Below are positions 37,101 to 49,955 of a DNA stretch of 64,000 bases, in pieces. This DNA comes from Isoperla grammatica (Eukaryota; Arthropoda; Insecta; Plecoptera; Perlodidae). Made by a program: the position numbers and the translations under genes. Each line of letters begins with the position of its first letter. The first letter of the stretch is position 1. The DNA lies in assembly GCA_945910005.1 (NCBI GenBank), contig CAMDTW010000642.1, forward strand, positions 1,364,001 to 1,428,000. Direction: 5' to 3'. The notes under the pieces were generated by a model. It searched no databases and had not been told where the DNA came from. It worked only from the letters and a program-made list of their open reading frames with translations.

Positions 37101-40100
37101 GCAGGGTTTATCAAGTACAGTCACCGTCACAAGCAAGGAAAAATGCGTTGTCCTCATACGTTGCATGTAGTGGCTTCTATGTCACTGACTTTACGCAGGG
37201 TTTATCAAGTACAGTCACCGTCACAAGCAAGGAAACATGCGTTGTCCTGATACGTTGCATGTAGTGGCTTCTATGTCACTGACTAAACGCAGGGTTTATC
37301 AAGTACAGTCAACGTCACAAGAAAGGAAACATGCGTTGTCCTGATATGTTGCATGTAGTGGCTTCTATGTCACTGACTTAGCGCAGGGTTTATCAAGTAC
37401 AGTCACCGTCACAAGCGAGAAAACATGCGTTGTCCTGATACGTTGCATGTAGTTGCTTCTTTGTCACTGACTTAGCGCAGGGTTTATCAAGTACAGTCAC
37501 CGTCACAAGCGAGGAAACATGCGTTGTCCTGATATGTTGCATTTAGTGGCTTATATGTCACTGAATTAGCGCAGGGTTTATCAAGTACAGTCAACGTCAC
37601 AAGCGAGAAAACATGCGTTGTCCTGATACGTTGCATGTAGTGGCTTTCATGTCACTGACTTAGCGCAGGGTTTATCAAGTACAGTCACCGTCACAAGCGA
37701 CGAAACATGCATTGTCCTCATATGTTGCATGTAGTGGCTTTCATGTCACTGACTTAGCGCAGGGTTTATCAAGTTCAGTCACCGTCACAACCAAGGAAAC
37801 ATGCGTTGTCCTGATACGTTGCATGAAGTGGCTTCTATGTCACTGACTTAGCGCAGGGTTTATCAAGTACAGTCACCGTCACAAGCGAGGAAACATGCGT
37901 TGTCCTCATAAGTTGCATGTAGTGGCCTTCATGTCACTGACTTAGCGCAGGGTTTATCAAGTACAGTCACCGTCACAAGCAAGGAAACATGCGTTGTCCT
38001 CATATGTCGCATGCAGTGGCTTCTATGTCACTGACTTAGCGCAGGGTTTATCAAGTACAGTCACCGTCACAAGCAAGGAAACATGCGTTGTCCTGATATG
38101 TTGCATGTAGTGGCTTCTATGTCACTGACTTAGCGCAGGGTTTATCAAGTACAGTCACCGTCACAAGCAAGGAAACATGATTTGTCCTGATATGTTGCAT
38201 GTAGTGGCTTCTATGTCACTGACTAAGCGCAAGGTTTATCAAGTACAGTCACCGTCACAATCGAGGAAACCTGCGTTGTCCTGATACGTTGCATATAGTG
38301 GCTTTCATGTCACTGACTTAGCGCAGGGTTTATCAAGTACAGTCACCGTCACAAGCAAGAAAACATGCGTTGTCCTGATATGTTGCATGTAGTGGCTTCT
38401 AAGTCACTGACTTAGCGAAGGGTTTATCATGTACAATAACCGTTACAAGCAAGGAAACATGCCTTGTCCTCATACGTTGCATGTAGTGGCTTCTATGTCA
38501 CTGACTTAGCGCAAGGTTTATCAAGTACAGTCACCGTCACAAGCAAGGAAACATGCGTTGTCCTCATACGTTGCATGTAGTGGCTTTCATGTCACTGACT
38601 TAGCGCAGGGTTTATCAAGTACAGTCACCGTCACAAGCAAGGAAAAATGCGTTGTCCTGATATGTTGCATGTTGTGGCTTCTATGTCACTGACTAAGCGC
38701 AGGGTTTATTAAGTACAGTCACCGTCACAAGCAAGGAAACATGCGTTGTCCTGATATGTTGCATGTAGTGGCTTTTATGTCACTGACTTAGCGCAGGGTT
38801 TATCAAGTACAGTCACCGTCACAAGCAAGGAAACATGCGTTGTCCTCATACGTTGCATGTAGTGGCTTCTATGTCACTGACTTAGCGCAGGGTTTATCAA
38901 GTACAGTCACCGTCACAAGCGAGGAAACATGCGTTGTCCTGATACGTTGCATGTAGTGGCTTCTTTGTCACTGACTTAGCGCAGGGTTTATCAAGTCCAG
39001 TCAATGTCACAAGCGAGAAAACATGCGTCGTCCTGATACGTTGCATGTAGTGGCTTTCATGTCACTGACTTAGCGCAGGGTTTATCAAGTACAGTCACCG
39101 TCACAAGCGACGAAACATGCGTTGTCGTAATATGTTGCATGTAGTGGCTTTCATGTCACTGACTTAGCGAAGGGTTTATCAAGTTCAGTCACCGTCACAA
39201 CCAAGGAAACATGCGTTGTCCTGACACGTTGCATGTAGTGGCTTCTATAACACTGACTTAGCGCAGGGTTTGTCAAGTACAGTCACCGTCACAAGCAAGG
39301 AAACATGCGTTGTCCTCATACGTTGCATGTAGTGGCTTCTATGTCACTGACTTAGCGCAGGGTTTATCAAGTACAGTAACCGTCACAAGCAAGGAAACAT
39401 GCGTTGTCCTGATATGTTGCATGTAGTGGCTTCTATGTCACTGACTTAGCGCAGGGTTTATCAAGTACAGTCACCGTCGCAAGCAAGGAAACATGCGTTG
39501 TCCTGATATGTTGCATGTAGTGGCTTCTATGTCATTGACTTAGCGCAGGGTTCATCAAGTACAGTCACCGTCACAAGCGAGGAAACATGCGTTGTCCTCA
39601 TACGTTGCATGTAGTGGCTTCTGTGTCACTGACTTAGCGCAGGTTTTATCAAGTACAGTCACCGTCACAAGCGAGGAAACATGCGTTGTCCTGATATGTT
39701 GCATGAAGTTGCTTCTATGTCACTGACTTAGCGCAGGGTTTATCAAGTACAGTCCCCGTCACAAGCGAGGAAACATGCGTTGTCCTCATTCGTTGCATTT
39801 AGTGGCTTCTATGTCACTGACTTAGCGCAGGGTTTATCAAGTACAGTCACCATTACAAGCGAGGAAACATGCGTTATCCTGATACGTTGCATGTAGTGGC
39901 TTCTATGTCACTGACTTAGCGCAGGGTTTTTCAAGAACAGTGACCGTCACAATAGAGGAAACATGCGTTGTCCTGATATGTTGCATGAAGAGGCTTCTAT
40001 GTCACTGACTAAGCGCAGGGTTTATCAAGTACAGTCACCGTCACAAGCAAGGAAACATGCGTTGTCCTGGTATGTTGCATGAAGTTGCTTCTATGTCACT

Positions 40101-41127
40101 GACTTAGCGCAGGGTTTATCAAGTACAGTCACCGTCACAAGCAAGGAAACATGCGTTGTCCTGATACGTTGCATGTAGTGGCTTATATGTCACTGACTAA
40201 GCGCAGGGTTTTTCAAGTACAGTCACCGTCACAAGCAAGGAAACATGCGTTGTCCTGATATGTTGCATGTAGTGGCTTCTATGTCACTGACTAAGCGCTG
40301 GGTTTATCAAGTACAGTCACCGTCACAAAAGAGGAAACATGCGTTGTCCTGATATGTTGCATGTAGTGGCTTCTAAATCACTGAATAAGCGCAGGGTTTA
40401 TCAAGTACAGTCACCGTCACAAGCAAGGAAACATGCGTTGTCCTGATATGTTGCATGTAGTGGCTTCTATGTTACTGACTTAGCGCAGGGTAAATCAAGT
40501 ACAGTCACCGTCACAAGCAAGGAAACATGCGTTGTCCTCATACGTTGCATGTAGTGGCTTCTATGTCACTGACTTAGCGCAGGGTTTATCAAGTACAGTC
40601 ACCGTCACAAGCAAGGAAACATGCGTTACCCTCATATGTTGCATGAAGTGGCTTCTATGTCACTGACTTAGCGCAGGGTTTATTGAGAACAGTCACCGTC
40701 ACAAGCAAGGAAACATGCGTTGTCCTGATATGTTGCATGTAGTGGCTTCTATGTAACTGACTTAGCGCAGGGTTTATCAAGTACAGTCACCGTCACAAGC
40801 AAGTAAACATGCGTTGTCCTGATATGTTGCATGTAGTGGCTTTCATGTCACTGACTTAGCGCACGTTTTATCAAGTACAGTTACCGTCACAAGCAAGGAA
40901 ACATGCGTTGTTCTGATACGTTGCATGTAGGGGCTTCTATGTCACTGACTTAGCGCAGGGTTTATCAAGTACAGTCACCGTCACAATAGAGAAAACATGC
41001 GTTGTCCTGATACGTTGCATGTAGTGGCTTCTATGTCACTGATTTAGCGCAGGGTTTATCAAGTACAGTCACAGTCACAAGCAAGGAAACATGCGTTGTC
41101 CTCATACGTTGCCTGTAGTGGCTTCTA
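34171..41127 (+). repeat. Second copy of a roughly 80-monomer tandem duplication
   Basis: From 34,171 the array repeats 26,651 onward at offset 7,520 (80 x 94). Shared rare marks include AAGTGAGG (26,791 and 34,311), which the 32.3-kb and 39.7-kb units lack, and GAAAGG (near 29,811 and 37,321). After one monomer is lost near 38,830 the offset is 7,426, and after the 5-monomer duplication (absent here) it is 6,956, so GTTGCCTG at 41,111 pairs with that at 34,155. The step sizes account for the whole segment. Confidence 0.75.
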
Positions 41128-42376
41128 TGTCACTGACTTAGCGCAGGGTTTATCAAGTACAGTCACCGTCACAAGCAAGGAAACATGAGTTGTCCTGATA
41201 TGTTGCATGTAGTGGCTTCTATGTAACTGATTTAGCGCAGGGTTTATCAAGTACAGTCACCATCACAAGCAAGGAAACATGCAATATCCTGATATGTTGC
41301 ATGTAGTGGCTTTCATTTCACTGACTTAGCGCAGGTTTTATCAAGTACAGTCACCGTCACAAGCAAGGAAACATGCGTTGTTCTGATACGTTGCATGTAG
41401 GGGCTTCTATGTCACTAACTTAGCGCAGGGTTTATCAAGTACAGTCACCGTCACAAGCAAGGAAACATGCGTTGTCCTCATACGTTGCATGTAGTGGCTT
41501 CTATGTCACCGACTTAGCGCAGGGTTTATCAAGTACAGTCACCGTCACAAGCGAGAAAACATGCGTTGTCCTGATACGTTGCATGTAGTTGCTTCTTTGT
41601 CACTGACTTAGCGCAGGGTTTATCAAGTACAGTTACCGTCACAAGCGAGGAAACATGCGTTGTCCTGATATGTTGCATTTAGTGGCTTATATGTCACTGA
41701 CTTAGCGCAGGGTTTATCAAGTACAGTCAACGTCACAAGCGAGAAAACATGCGTTGTCCTGATACGTTGCATGTAGTGGCTTTCATGTCACTGACTTAGC
41801 GCAGGGTTTATCAAGCACAGTCACCGTCACAAGCGACGAAACATGCATTTTCCTCATATGTTGCATGTAGTGGCTTTCATGTCACTGACTTAGCGCAGGG
41901 TTAATCAAGTTGAGTCACCGTCACAACCAAGGAAACATGCGTTGTCCTGAAACGTTGCATGAAGTGGCTTCTATGTCACTGACTTAGCGCAGGGTTTATC
42001 AAGTACAGTCACCGTCACAAGCGAGGAAACATGCGTTGTCCTCATACGTTGCATGTAGTGGCCTTCATGTCACTGACTTAGCGCAGGGTTTATCAAGTAC
42101 AGTCACCGTCACAAGCAAGGAAACATGCGTTGTCCTCATATGTCGCATGCAGTGGCTTCTATGTCACTGACTTAGCGCAGGGTTTATCAAGTACAGTCAC
42201 CGTCACAATCGAGGAAACCTGCGTTGTCCTGATACGTTGCATATAGTGGCTTTCATGTCACTGAGCTAGCGCAGGGTTTATCAAGTACAGTCACCGTCAC
42301 AAGCAAGAAAACATGCGTTGTCCTGATATGTTGCATGTAGTGGCTTCTAAGTCACTGACTTAGCGAAGGGTTTATC
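39223..42376 (+). repeat. Type-B HOR unit, 58-monomer spacing
   Basis: The unit continues the type-B order. From the CATGTACAG monomer at 36,925 to its equivalent at 42,377 is 5,452 bp, exactly 58 x 94. GTTGCCTG shows the same spacing (35,659 to 41,111) and then 58 monomers less 1 bp to 46,562. It shares CTATGTTACTGAC (near 40,470) with the 31.8-kb unit. No genes are present. Confidence 0.8.
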
Positions 42377-45090
42377 ATGTACAGTAACCGTTACAAGCAA
42401 GGAAACATGCCTTGTCCTCATACGTTGCATGTAGTGGCTACTATGTCACTGACTAAGCGCAAGGTTTATCAAGTACAGTCACCGTCACAAGCAAGGAAAC
42501 ATGCGTTGTCCTCATACGTTGCATGTAGTGGCTTTCATGTCACTGACTTAGCGCAGGGTTTATCAAGTACAGTCACCGTCACAAGCAAGGAAAAATGCGT
42601 TGTCCTCATACGTTGCATGTAGTGGCTTCTATGTCACTGACTTTACGCAGGGTTTATCAAGTACAGTCACCGTCACAAGCAAGGAAACATGCGTTGTCCT
42701 GATACGTTGCATGTAGTGGCTTCTATGTCACTGACTAAACGCAGGGTTTATCAAGTACAGTCAACGTCACAAGCAAGGAAACATGCGTTGTCCTGATATG
42801 TTGCATGTAGTGGCTTCTATGTCACTGACTTAGCGCAGGGTTTATCAAGTACAGTCACCGTCGCAAGCAAGGAAACATGCGTTGTCCTGATATGTTGCAT
42901 GTAGTGGCTTCTATGTCATTGACTTAGCGCAGGGTTTATCAAGTACAGTCACCGTCACAAGCGAGGAAACATGCGTTGTCCTCATACGTTGCATGTAGTG
43001 GCTTCTGTGTCACTGACTTAGCGCAGGGTTTATCAAGTACAGTCACCGTCACAAGCGAGGAAACATGCGTTGTCCTTATATGTTGCATGAAGTTGCTTCT
43101 ATGTCACTGACTTAGCGCAGGGTTTATCAAGTACAGTCCCCGTCACAAGCGAGGAAACATGCGTTGTCCTCATTCGTTGCATTTAGTGGCTTCTATGTCA
43201 CTGACTTAGCGCAGGGTTTATCAAGTACAGTCACCATCACAAGCGAGGAAACATGCGGTCTCCTGATACGTTGCATGTAGTGGCTTCTATGTCACTGACT
43301 TAGCGCAGGGTTTTCCAAGTACAGTCACCGTCACAATAGAGGAAACATGCGTTGTCCTGATATGTTGCATGAAGAGGCTTCTATGTCACTGACTAAGCGC
43401 AGGGTTTATCAAGTACAGGTACCGTCACAAGCAAGGAAACATGCGTTGTCCTGGTATGTTTGATGAAGTTGCTTCTATGTCACTGACTTAGCGCAGGGTT
43501 TATCAAGTACAGTCACCGTCACAAGCAAGGAAACATGCGTTGTCCTGATACGTTGCATGTAGTGGCTTATATGTCACTGACTAAGCGCAGGGTTTTTCAA
43601 GTACAGTCACCGTCACAAGCAAGGAAACATGCGTTGTTCTGATATGTTGCATGTAGTGGCTTCTATGTCACTGACTAAGCGCTGGGTTTATCAAGTACAG
43701 TCACCGTCACAAAAGAGGAAACATGCGTTGTCCTGATATGTTGCATGTAGTGGCTTTCATGTCACTGACTTAGCGCAGGGTTTATTAAGTATAGTCACCG
43801 TCACAAGCAAGGAAACATGCGTTGTCCTCATATGTTGCATGAAGTGGCTTCTATGTCACTGACTTAGCGCAGGGTTTATTGAGAACAGTCACCGTCACAA
43901 GCAAGGAAACATGCGTTGTCCTGATATGTTGCATGAAGTGGCTTCTATGTCACTGACTTAGCGCAGGGTTTATCAAGTACAGTCACCGTCAGAAGCAAGG
44001 AAACATGCGTTGTCCTCATATGTTGCATGAAGTGGCTTCTATGTCACTGACTTAGCGCAGGGTTTATTGAGAACAGTCACCGTCACAAGTAAGGAAACAT
44101 GCGTTGTCCTGGTATGTTGCATGAAGTTGCTTCTATGTCACTGACTTAGCGCAGGGTTTATCAAGTACAGTCACCGTCACAAGCAAGGAAACATGCGTTG
44201 TCCTGATACGTTGCATGAAGAGGCTTCTATGTCACTGACTAAGCGCAGGTTTTATCAAGTACAGTCACCGTCACAAGCGAGGAAACATGCGTTGTCCTCA
44301 TACGTTGCATGTAGTTGCCTTCATGTCACTGACTTAGCGCAGGGTTTATCAAGTACAGTCACCGTCACAAGCAAGGAAACATGCGTTGTCCTCATATGTT
44401 GCATGTAGTGGCTTCTATGTCACTGACTTAGCGCAGGGTTTATCAAGTACAGTCACCGTCACAAGCAAGGAAATATGCGTTGTTTTGATATGTTGCATGT
44501 AGTGGCTTCTATGTCACTGACTTAGCGCAGGGTTTATCAAGTACAGTCACCGTCACAAGCAAGGAAACATGAGTTGACCTGATATGTTGCATGTAGTGGC
44601 TTCTATGTCACTGACTTAGCGCAAGGTTTATCAAGTACAGTCACCGTCACAATCGAGGAAACCTGCAATGTCCTGATACGTTGCATATAGTGGCTTTCAT
44701 GTCACTGACTTAGCGCAAGGTTTATCAAGTACAGTCACCGTTACAAGCAAGGAAACATGCGTTGTCCTGATATGTTGCATGTAGTGGCTTCTAAGTCACT
44801 GACTTAGCGCAGGGTTTATCAAGTACAGTCACCGTCAAAAGCAAGGAAACATGCGTTGTCCTCATATGTTGCATGTAGTGGCTTCTATGTCACTGACTAA
44901 GCGCAGGGTTTATCAAGTACAGTCACCGTCACAAGCAAGGAAACATGCGTTGTCCTGATATGTTGCATGAAGTGGCTTCTATGTCACTGACTTAGCGCAG
45001 GGTTTATCAAGTACAGTCACCGTCACAAGCAAGGAAACATGAGTTGTCCTGATATGTTGCATGTAGTGGCTTCTATGTCACTGACTTAGC
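42377..45090 (+). repeat. Rearranged short type-B unit, left copy of 58.26-60.69 kb
   Basis: Near 42,800-42,860 the order jumps from the CTAAACGCAGG / CAACGTC monomers to the GTCGCAAGC monomer, which normally lies about 36 monomers earlier, so the cassette returns after only 36 monomers (39,621 to 43,005). Private marks are GCGGTCTCC (43,256), AGGTACCGTC, GTTTGATGAAG, and a doubled TTTATTGAGAAC dimer (43,873 and 44,061, 188 bp apart). All recur in 58.26-60.69 kb at offset 15,882-15,884. No genes are present. Confidence 0.82.
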
Positions 45091-46405
45091 GCAAGGTTAA
45101 TTAAGTACAGTCACCGTCACAAGCGAGGAAACCTGCGTTGTCCTGATACGTTGCATATAGTGGCTTTCATGTCACTGAGTTAGCGCAGGGTTTATCAAGT
45201 ACAGTCACCGTCACAAGCAAGGAAACATGCGTTGTCCTGATATGTTCATGTAGTGGCTTTTAAGTCACTGACTTAGCGCAGGGTTTATCAAGTACAGTCA
45301 CCTTCACAGTAAAGGAAACATGCGTTGTCCTCATTCTTTGCATGTAGTGGCTTCTATGTCACTGACTTAGCGCAGGGTTTATCAAGTACAGTCACCGTCA
45401 CAAGCAAGGAAACATGCGTTGTCCTGATATGATGCATAAAGTGGCTTCTATGTCACTGACTTAGCGCAGAGTTTATCAAGTACAGTCACCGTCACAAGCA
45501 AGGAACTATGCGTTGTCCTCATACGCTGCATGTAGCTGCTTCTCTGTCACTGACTTAGCGCAGGGTTAATAAAGTACAGTCACCGTCACAAGCAAGGAAA
45601 CATGCGTTGTCCTCATACGTTGCATGTAGTGGCTTCTATATCACTGACATAGCGCAGGGTTTAACAAGTACAGTCACCGTCACAAGCAAGGAAACATGCG
45701 TTGTCCTGATATGTTGCATGTAGTGGCTTTTATGTCACTGACTTAGCGCAGGGATTATCAAGTACAGTCACCGTCACAATAGAGGAAACATGCGTTGTTC
45801 TCATACGTTGCATGTAGTGGCTTCTATGTCACTGACTTAGCGCAAGGTTTATCATGTACAGTCACCGTAACAAGCAAGGAAACATGCGTTGTCCTCATAC
45901 GTTGCATGTAGTGGCTTCTATGTCACTGACTTAGCTCAGGGTTTATCAAGTACAGTCACCGTCACAAGCGAGGAAACATGCGTTGTTCTGATATGTTGCA
46001 TGTAGTGGCTTTCATGTCACTGACTTAGCTCAGGGTTTATCAAGTACAGTCACCGTCAAAAGCGTAGAAACATGCGTTGTCCTCATATGTTCCATGTAGA
46101 AGCTTTCACGTCAAAGACTTAGCGCAGGGTTTATCAAGTACAGTCACCGTCACAAGCAAGGAAACTTGCGTTGTCCTGATACGTTGCATGTAGTGGCTTC
46201 TATGTCACTGACTTAGCACAGGGTTTATCGAGTACAGTCACCGTCACAAGCAAGGAAACATGCGTTGTCCTGATACGTTGCATGTAGTGGCTTCTATGTC
46301 ACTGACTTAGCGCAGGGTTTATCGAGTACAGTCACCGTCACAAGCGAGGAAACATGCGTTGTCCTGATATGTTGCATGTAGTGGCTTTCATGTCAATGAC
46401 ATAGC
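45091..46405 (+). repeat. Diverged satellite stretch
   Basis: About 14 monomers with many private changes, for example GAAGCTTTCACGTCAAAGAC (46,099), GGAACTATGCG (45,503) and TTCACAGTAAAGG (45,303). Weak similarity to 17.0-18.3 kb is visible through TAGCTCAGG (45,934 and 46,027 against 17,934). It separates two blocks that each have near-identical partners. No gene or foreign DNA is visible. Confidence 0.7.
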
Positions 46406-49110
46406 GCAGGGTTTATCAAGTACAGTCACCGTCACAATAGAGAAAACATGCGTTGTCCTGATACGTTGCATGTAGTGGCTTCTATGTCACTGACTTAGCG
46501 CAGGGTTTATCAAGTACAGTCACAGTCACAAGCAAGGAAACATGCGTTGTCCTCATACGTTGCCTGTAGTGGCTTCTATGTCACTGACTTAGCGCAGGGT
46601 TTATCAAGTACAGTCACCGTCACAAGCAAGGAAACATGAGTTGTCCTGATATGTTGCATGTATTGGCTTCTATGTAACTGATTTAGCGCAGGGTTTATCA
46701 AGTACAGTCACCGTCACAAGCAAGGAAACATGCAATATCCTGATATGTTGCATGTAGTGGCTTTCATTTCACTGACTTAGCGCAGGTTTTATCAAGTACA
46801 GTCACCGTCACAAGCAAGGAAACATGCGTTGTTCTGATACGTTGCATGTAGGGGCTTCTATGTCACTAACTTAGCGCAGGGTTTAACAAGTACAGTCACC
46901 GTCACAAGCAAGAAAACATGCGTTGTCCTCATACGTTGCATGTAGTGGCTTCTATGTCACCGACTTAGCGCAGGGTTTATCAAGTACAGTCACCGTCACA
47001 AGCGAGAAAACATGCGTTGTCCTGATACGTTGCATGTAGTTGCTTCTTTGTCACTGACTAAGCGCAGGGTTTATCAAGTACAGTCACCGTCACAAGCGAG
47101 GAAACATGCGTTGTCCTGATATGTTGCATTTAGTGGCTTATATGTCACTGAATTAGCGCAGGGTTTATCAAGTACAGTCAACGTCACAAGCGAGAAAACA
47201 TGCGTTGTCCTAAAACGTTGCATGTAGTGGCTTTCATGTCACTGACTTAGCGCAGGGTTAATCAAGTACAGTCACCGTCACAAGCGACGAAACATGCATT
47301 GTCCTCATATGTTGCATGTAGTGGCTTTCATGTCACTGACTTAGCGCAGGGTTTATCAAGTTCAGTCACCGTCACAACCAAGGAAACATGCGTTGTCCTG
47401 ATACGTTGCATGAAGTGGCTTCTATGTCACTGACTTAGCGCAGGGTTTATCAAGTACAGTCACCGTCACAAGCGAGGAAACATGCGTTGTCCTCATACGT
47501 TGCATGTAGTGGCCTTCATGTAACTGACTTAGCGCAGGGTTTATCAAGTACAGTCACCGTCACAAGCAAGGAAACATGCGTTGTCCTCATATGTCGCATG
47601 CAGTGGCTTCTATGTCACTGACTTTGCGCAGGGTTTATCAAGTACAGTCACCGTCACAAGCAAGGAAACATGCGTTGTCCTGATATTTTGCATGTAGTGG
47701 CTTCTATGTCACTGACTTAGCGCAGGGTTTATCAAGTACAGTCACCGTCACAAGCAAGGAAACATGAGTTGTCCTGATATGTTGCATGTAGTGGCTTCTA
47801 TGTCACTAGCTAAGCGCAAGGTTTATCAAGTACAGTCACCGTCACAATCGAGGAAACCTGCGTTGTCCTGATACGTTGCATATAGTGGCTTTCATGTCAC
47901 TGACTTAGCGCAGGGTTTATCAAGTACAGTCACCGTCACAAGCAAGAAAACATGCGTTGTCCTGATATGTTGCATGTAGTGGCTTCTTAATCACTGACTT
48001 AGCGAAGGGTTTATCATGTACAGTAACCGTTACAAGCAAGGAAACATGCCTTGTCCTCATACGTTGCATGTAGTGGCTTCTATGTCACTGACTTAGCGCA
48101 AGGTTTATCAAGTACAGTCACCGTCACAAGCAAGGAAACATGCGTTGTCCTCATACGTTGCATGTAGTGGCTTTCATGTCACTGACTTAGCGCAGGGTTT
48201 ATCAAGTACAGTCACCGTCATAAGCAAGGAAAAATGCGTTGTCCTGATATGTTGCATGTTGTGGCTTCTATGTCACTGACTAAGCGCAGGGTTTATTAAG
48301 TACAGTCACCGTCACAAGCAAGGAAACATGCGTTTTCCTGATATGTTGCATGTAGTGGCTTTTATGTCACTGACTTAGCGCAGGGTTTATCAAGTACAGT
48401 CACCGTCACAAGCAAGGAAACATGCGTTGTTCTGATACGTTGCATGTAGGGGCTTCTATGTCACTGACTTAGCGCAGGGTTTATCAAGTACAGTCCCCGT
48501 CACAAGCAAGGAAACATGCGTTGTCCTCATACGTTGCATGTAGTGGCTTCTATGTCACTGACTTAGCGCAGGGTTTATCAAGTACAGTCACCGTCACAAG
48601 CGAGGAAACATGCGTTGTCCTGATACGTTGCATGTAGTGGCTTCTATGTCACTGACTTAGCGCAGGTTTTATCAAGTACAGTCACCGTCACAAGTAAGGA
48701 AACATTCGTTGTCCTGATATGTTGCATTAAGTGGCTTATATGTCACTGATTTAGCGCAGGGTTTATCAAGTACAGTCAACGTCACAAGCGAGAAAACATG
48801 CGTTGTCCTGATACGTTGCATGTAGTGGCTTTCATGTCACTGACTTAGCGCAGGGTTTATCAAGTACAGTCACCGTCACAAGCGACGAAACATGCGTTGT
48901 CGTAATATGTTGCATGTAGTGGCTTTCATGTCACTGACTTAGCGCAGGGTTTATCAAGTTCAGTCACCGTCACAACCAAGGAAACATGCGTTGTCCTGAC
49001 ACGTTGCATGTAGTGGCTTCTATAACACTGACTTAGCGCAGGGTTTGTCAAGTACAGTCACCGTCACAAGCGAGTAAACATGCGTTGCCCTTATACGTTG
49101 CATGTAGTGG
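46406..49110 (+). repeat. Type-B block, right copy of 18.31-21.00 kb
   Basis: The ordered rare variants are listed under the left copy; offset is 28,094-28,104 bp. Unlike the left copy it keeps the 9 bp lost near 19,036, so the deletion is younger than the duplication. Private changes include CCTAAAACG (47,211) and CACTAGCTAAG (47,806). Confidence 0.82.
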
Positions 49111-49955
49111 CCTTCATGTCACTGACATAGGGCAGGGTTTATCAAGTACAGTCACCGTCACAAGCAAGGAAACATGAGTTGTCCTGTTATGTTGCATGTA
49201 GTGGCTTCTATGTCACTGACTTAGCGCAAGGTTTATCAAGTACAGTCACCGTCACAAGCGAGGAAACCTGCGTTGTCCTGATAGGTTGCACATAGTGGCT
49301 TTCATGTCACTGACATAGCGCAGGGTTTATCAAGTACAGTCACCGTCACAAGCAAGGAAACATGCGTTGTCCTGATATGTTCATGTAGTGGCTTTTAAGT
49401 CACTGACTTAGCGCAGGGTTTATCAAGTACAGTCACCGTCACAAGCAAGGAAACATGCGTTGTCCTCATACGTTGCATGTAGTGGCTTCTATGTCACTGA
49501 CTTAGCGCAAGGTTTATCAAGTACAGTCACCGTCACAAGCAAGGAAACATGTGTTGTCCTCATACGTTGCATGTAGTGGCTTTCGTGTCATTGACTTAGC
49601 GCAGGGTTTATCAAGTACAGTCACCGTCACAAGCAAGGAAACATGCGTTGTCCTCATACGTTGCATGTAGTGGCTTCTATGTCACTGACTTAGCGCAGGG
49701 TTTATCAAGTATAGTCACCGTCACAAGCAAGGAAACATGCGTTGTCCTGATACGTTGCATGTAGTGGCTTCTATGTCACTGACTAAACGCAGGGTTTATC
49801 AAGTACAGTCAACGTCACAAGCAAGGAAACATGCGTTGTCCTGATATGTTGCATGTAGTGTCTTCTATGTCACTGACTTAGCGCAGGGTTTATAAAGTAC
49901 AGTCACCGTCACACGCGAGGAAACATGCGTTGTCCTCATATGTTGCATGTAGTGG
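49111..49955 (+). repeat. Nine-monomer segment absent from the left copy
   Basis: The offset between equivalent left and right markers rises from 28,104 to 28,949 across this segment, which is nine monomers less one base. Its monomers (GACATAGGGCAGG, AACCTGCG with GATAGGTTGCACATAG, TGTTCATG with CTTTTAAG) resemble the start of A1/A3 and 13.4-13.64 kb. Either it was lost from the left copy or inserted here; the resemblance to 13.4 kb makes loss from the left copy plausible. Confidence 0.65.

Larger units (their letters stand above)
31797..39222 (+). repeat. Expanded type-B HOR unit, 79 monomers, 7,426 bp
   Basis: GACACGTTG recurs at 31,797 and 39,223, exactly 79 x 94 bp. Compared with the 59-monomer unit it has 21 extra monomers between 33,061 and 35,034 and lacks one monomer near 38,830 (the TAGGGG and GTCCCC pair seen at 31,321-31,414 is reduced by one). 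Its right part, from about 34,171, matches the unit before it at offset 7,520 rather than its own left part. No genes are present. Confidence 0.82.
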
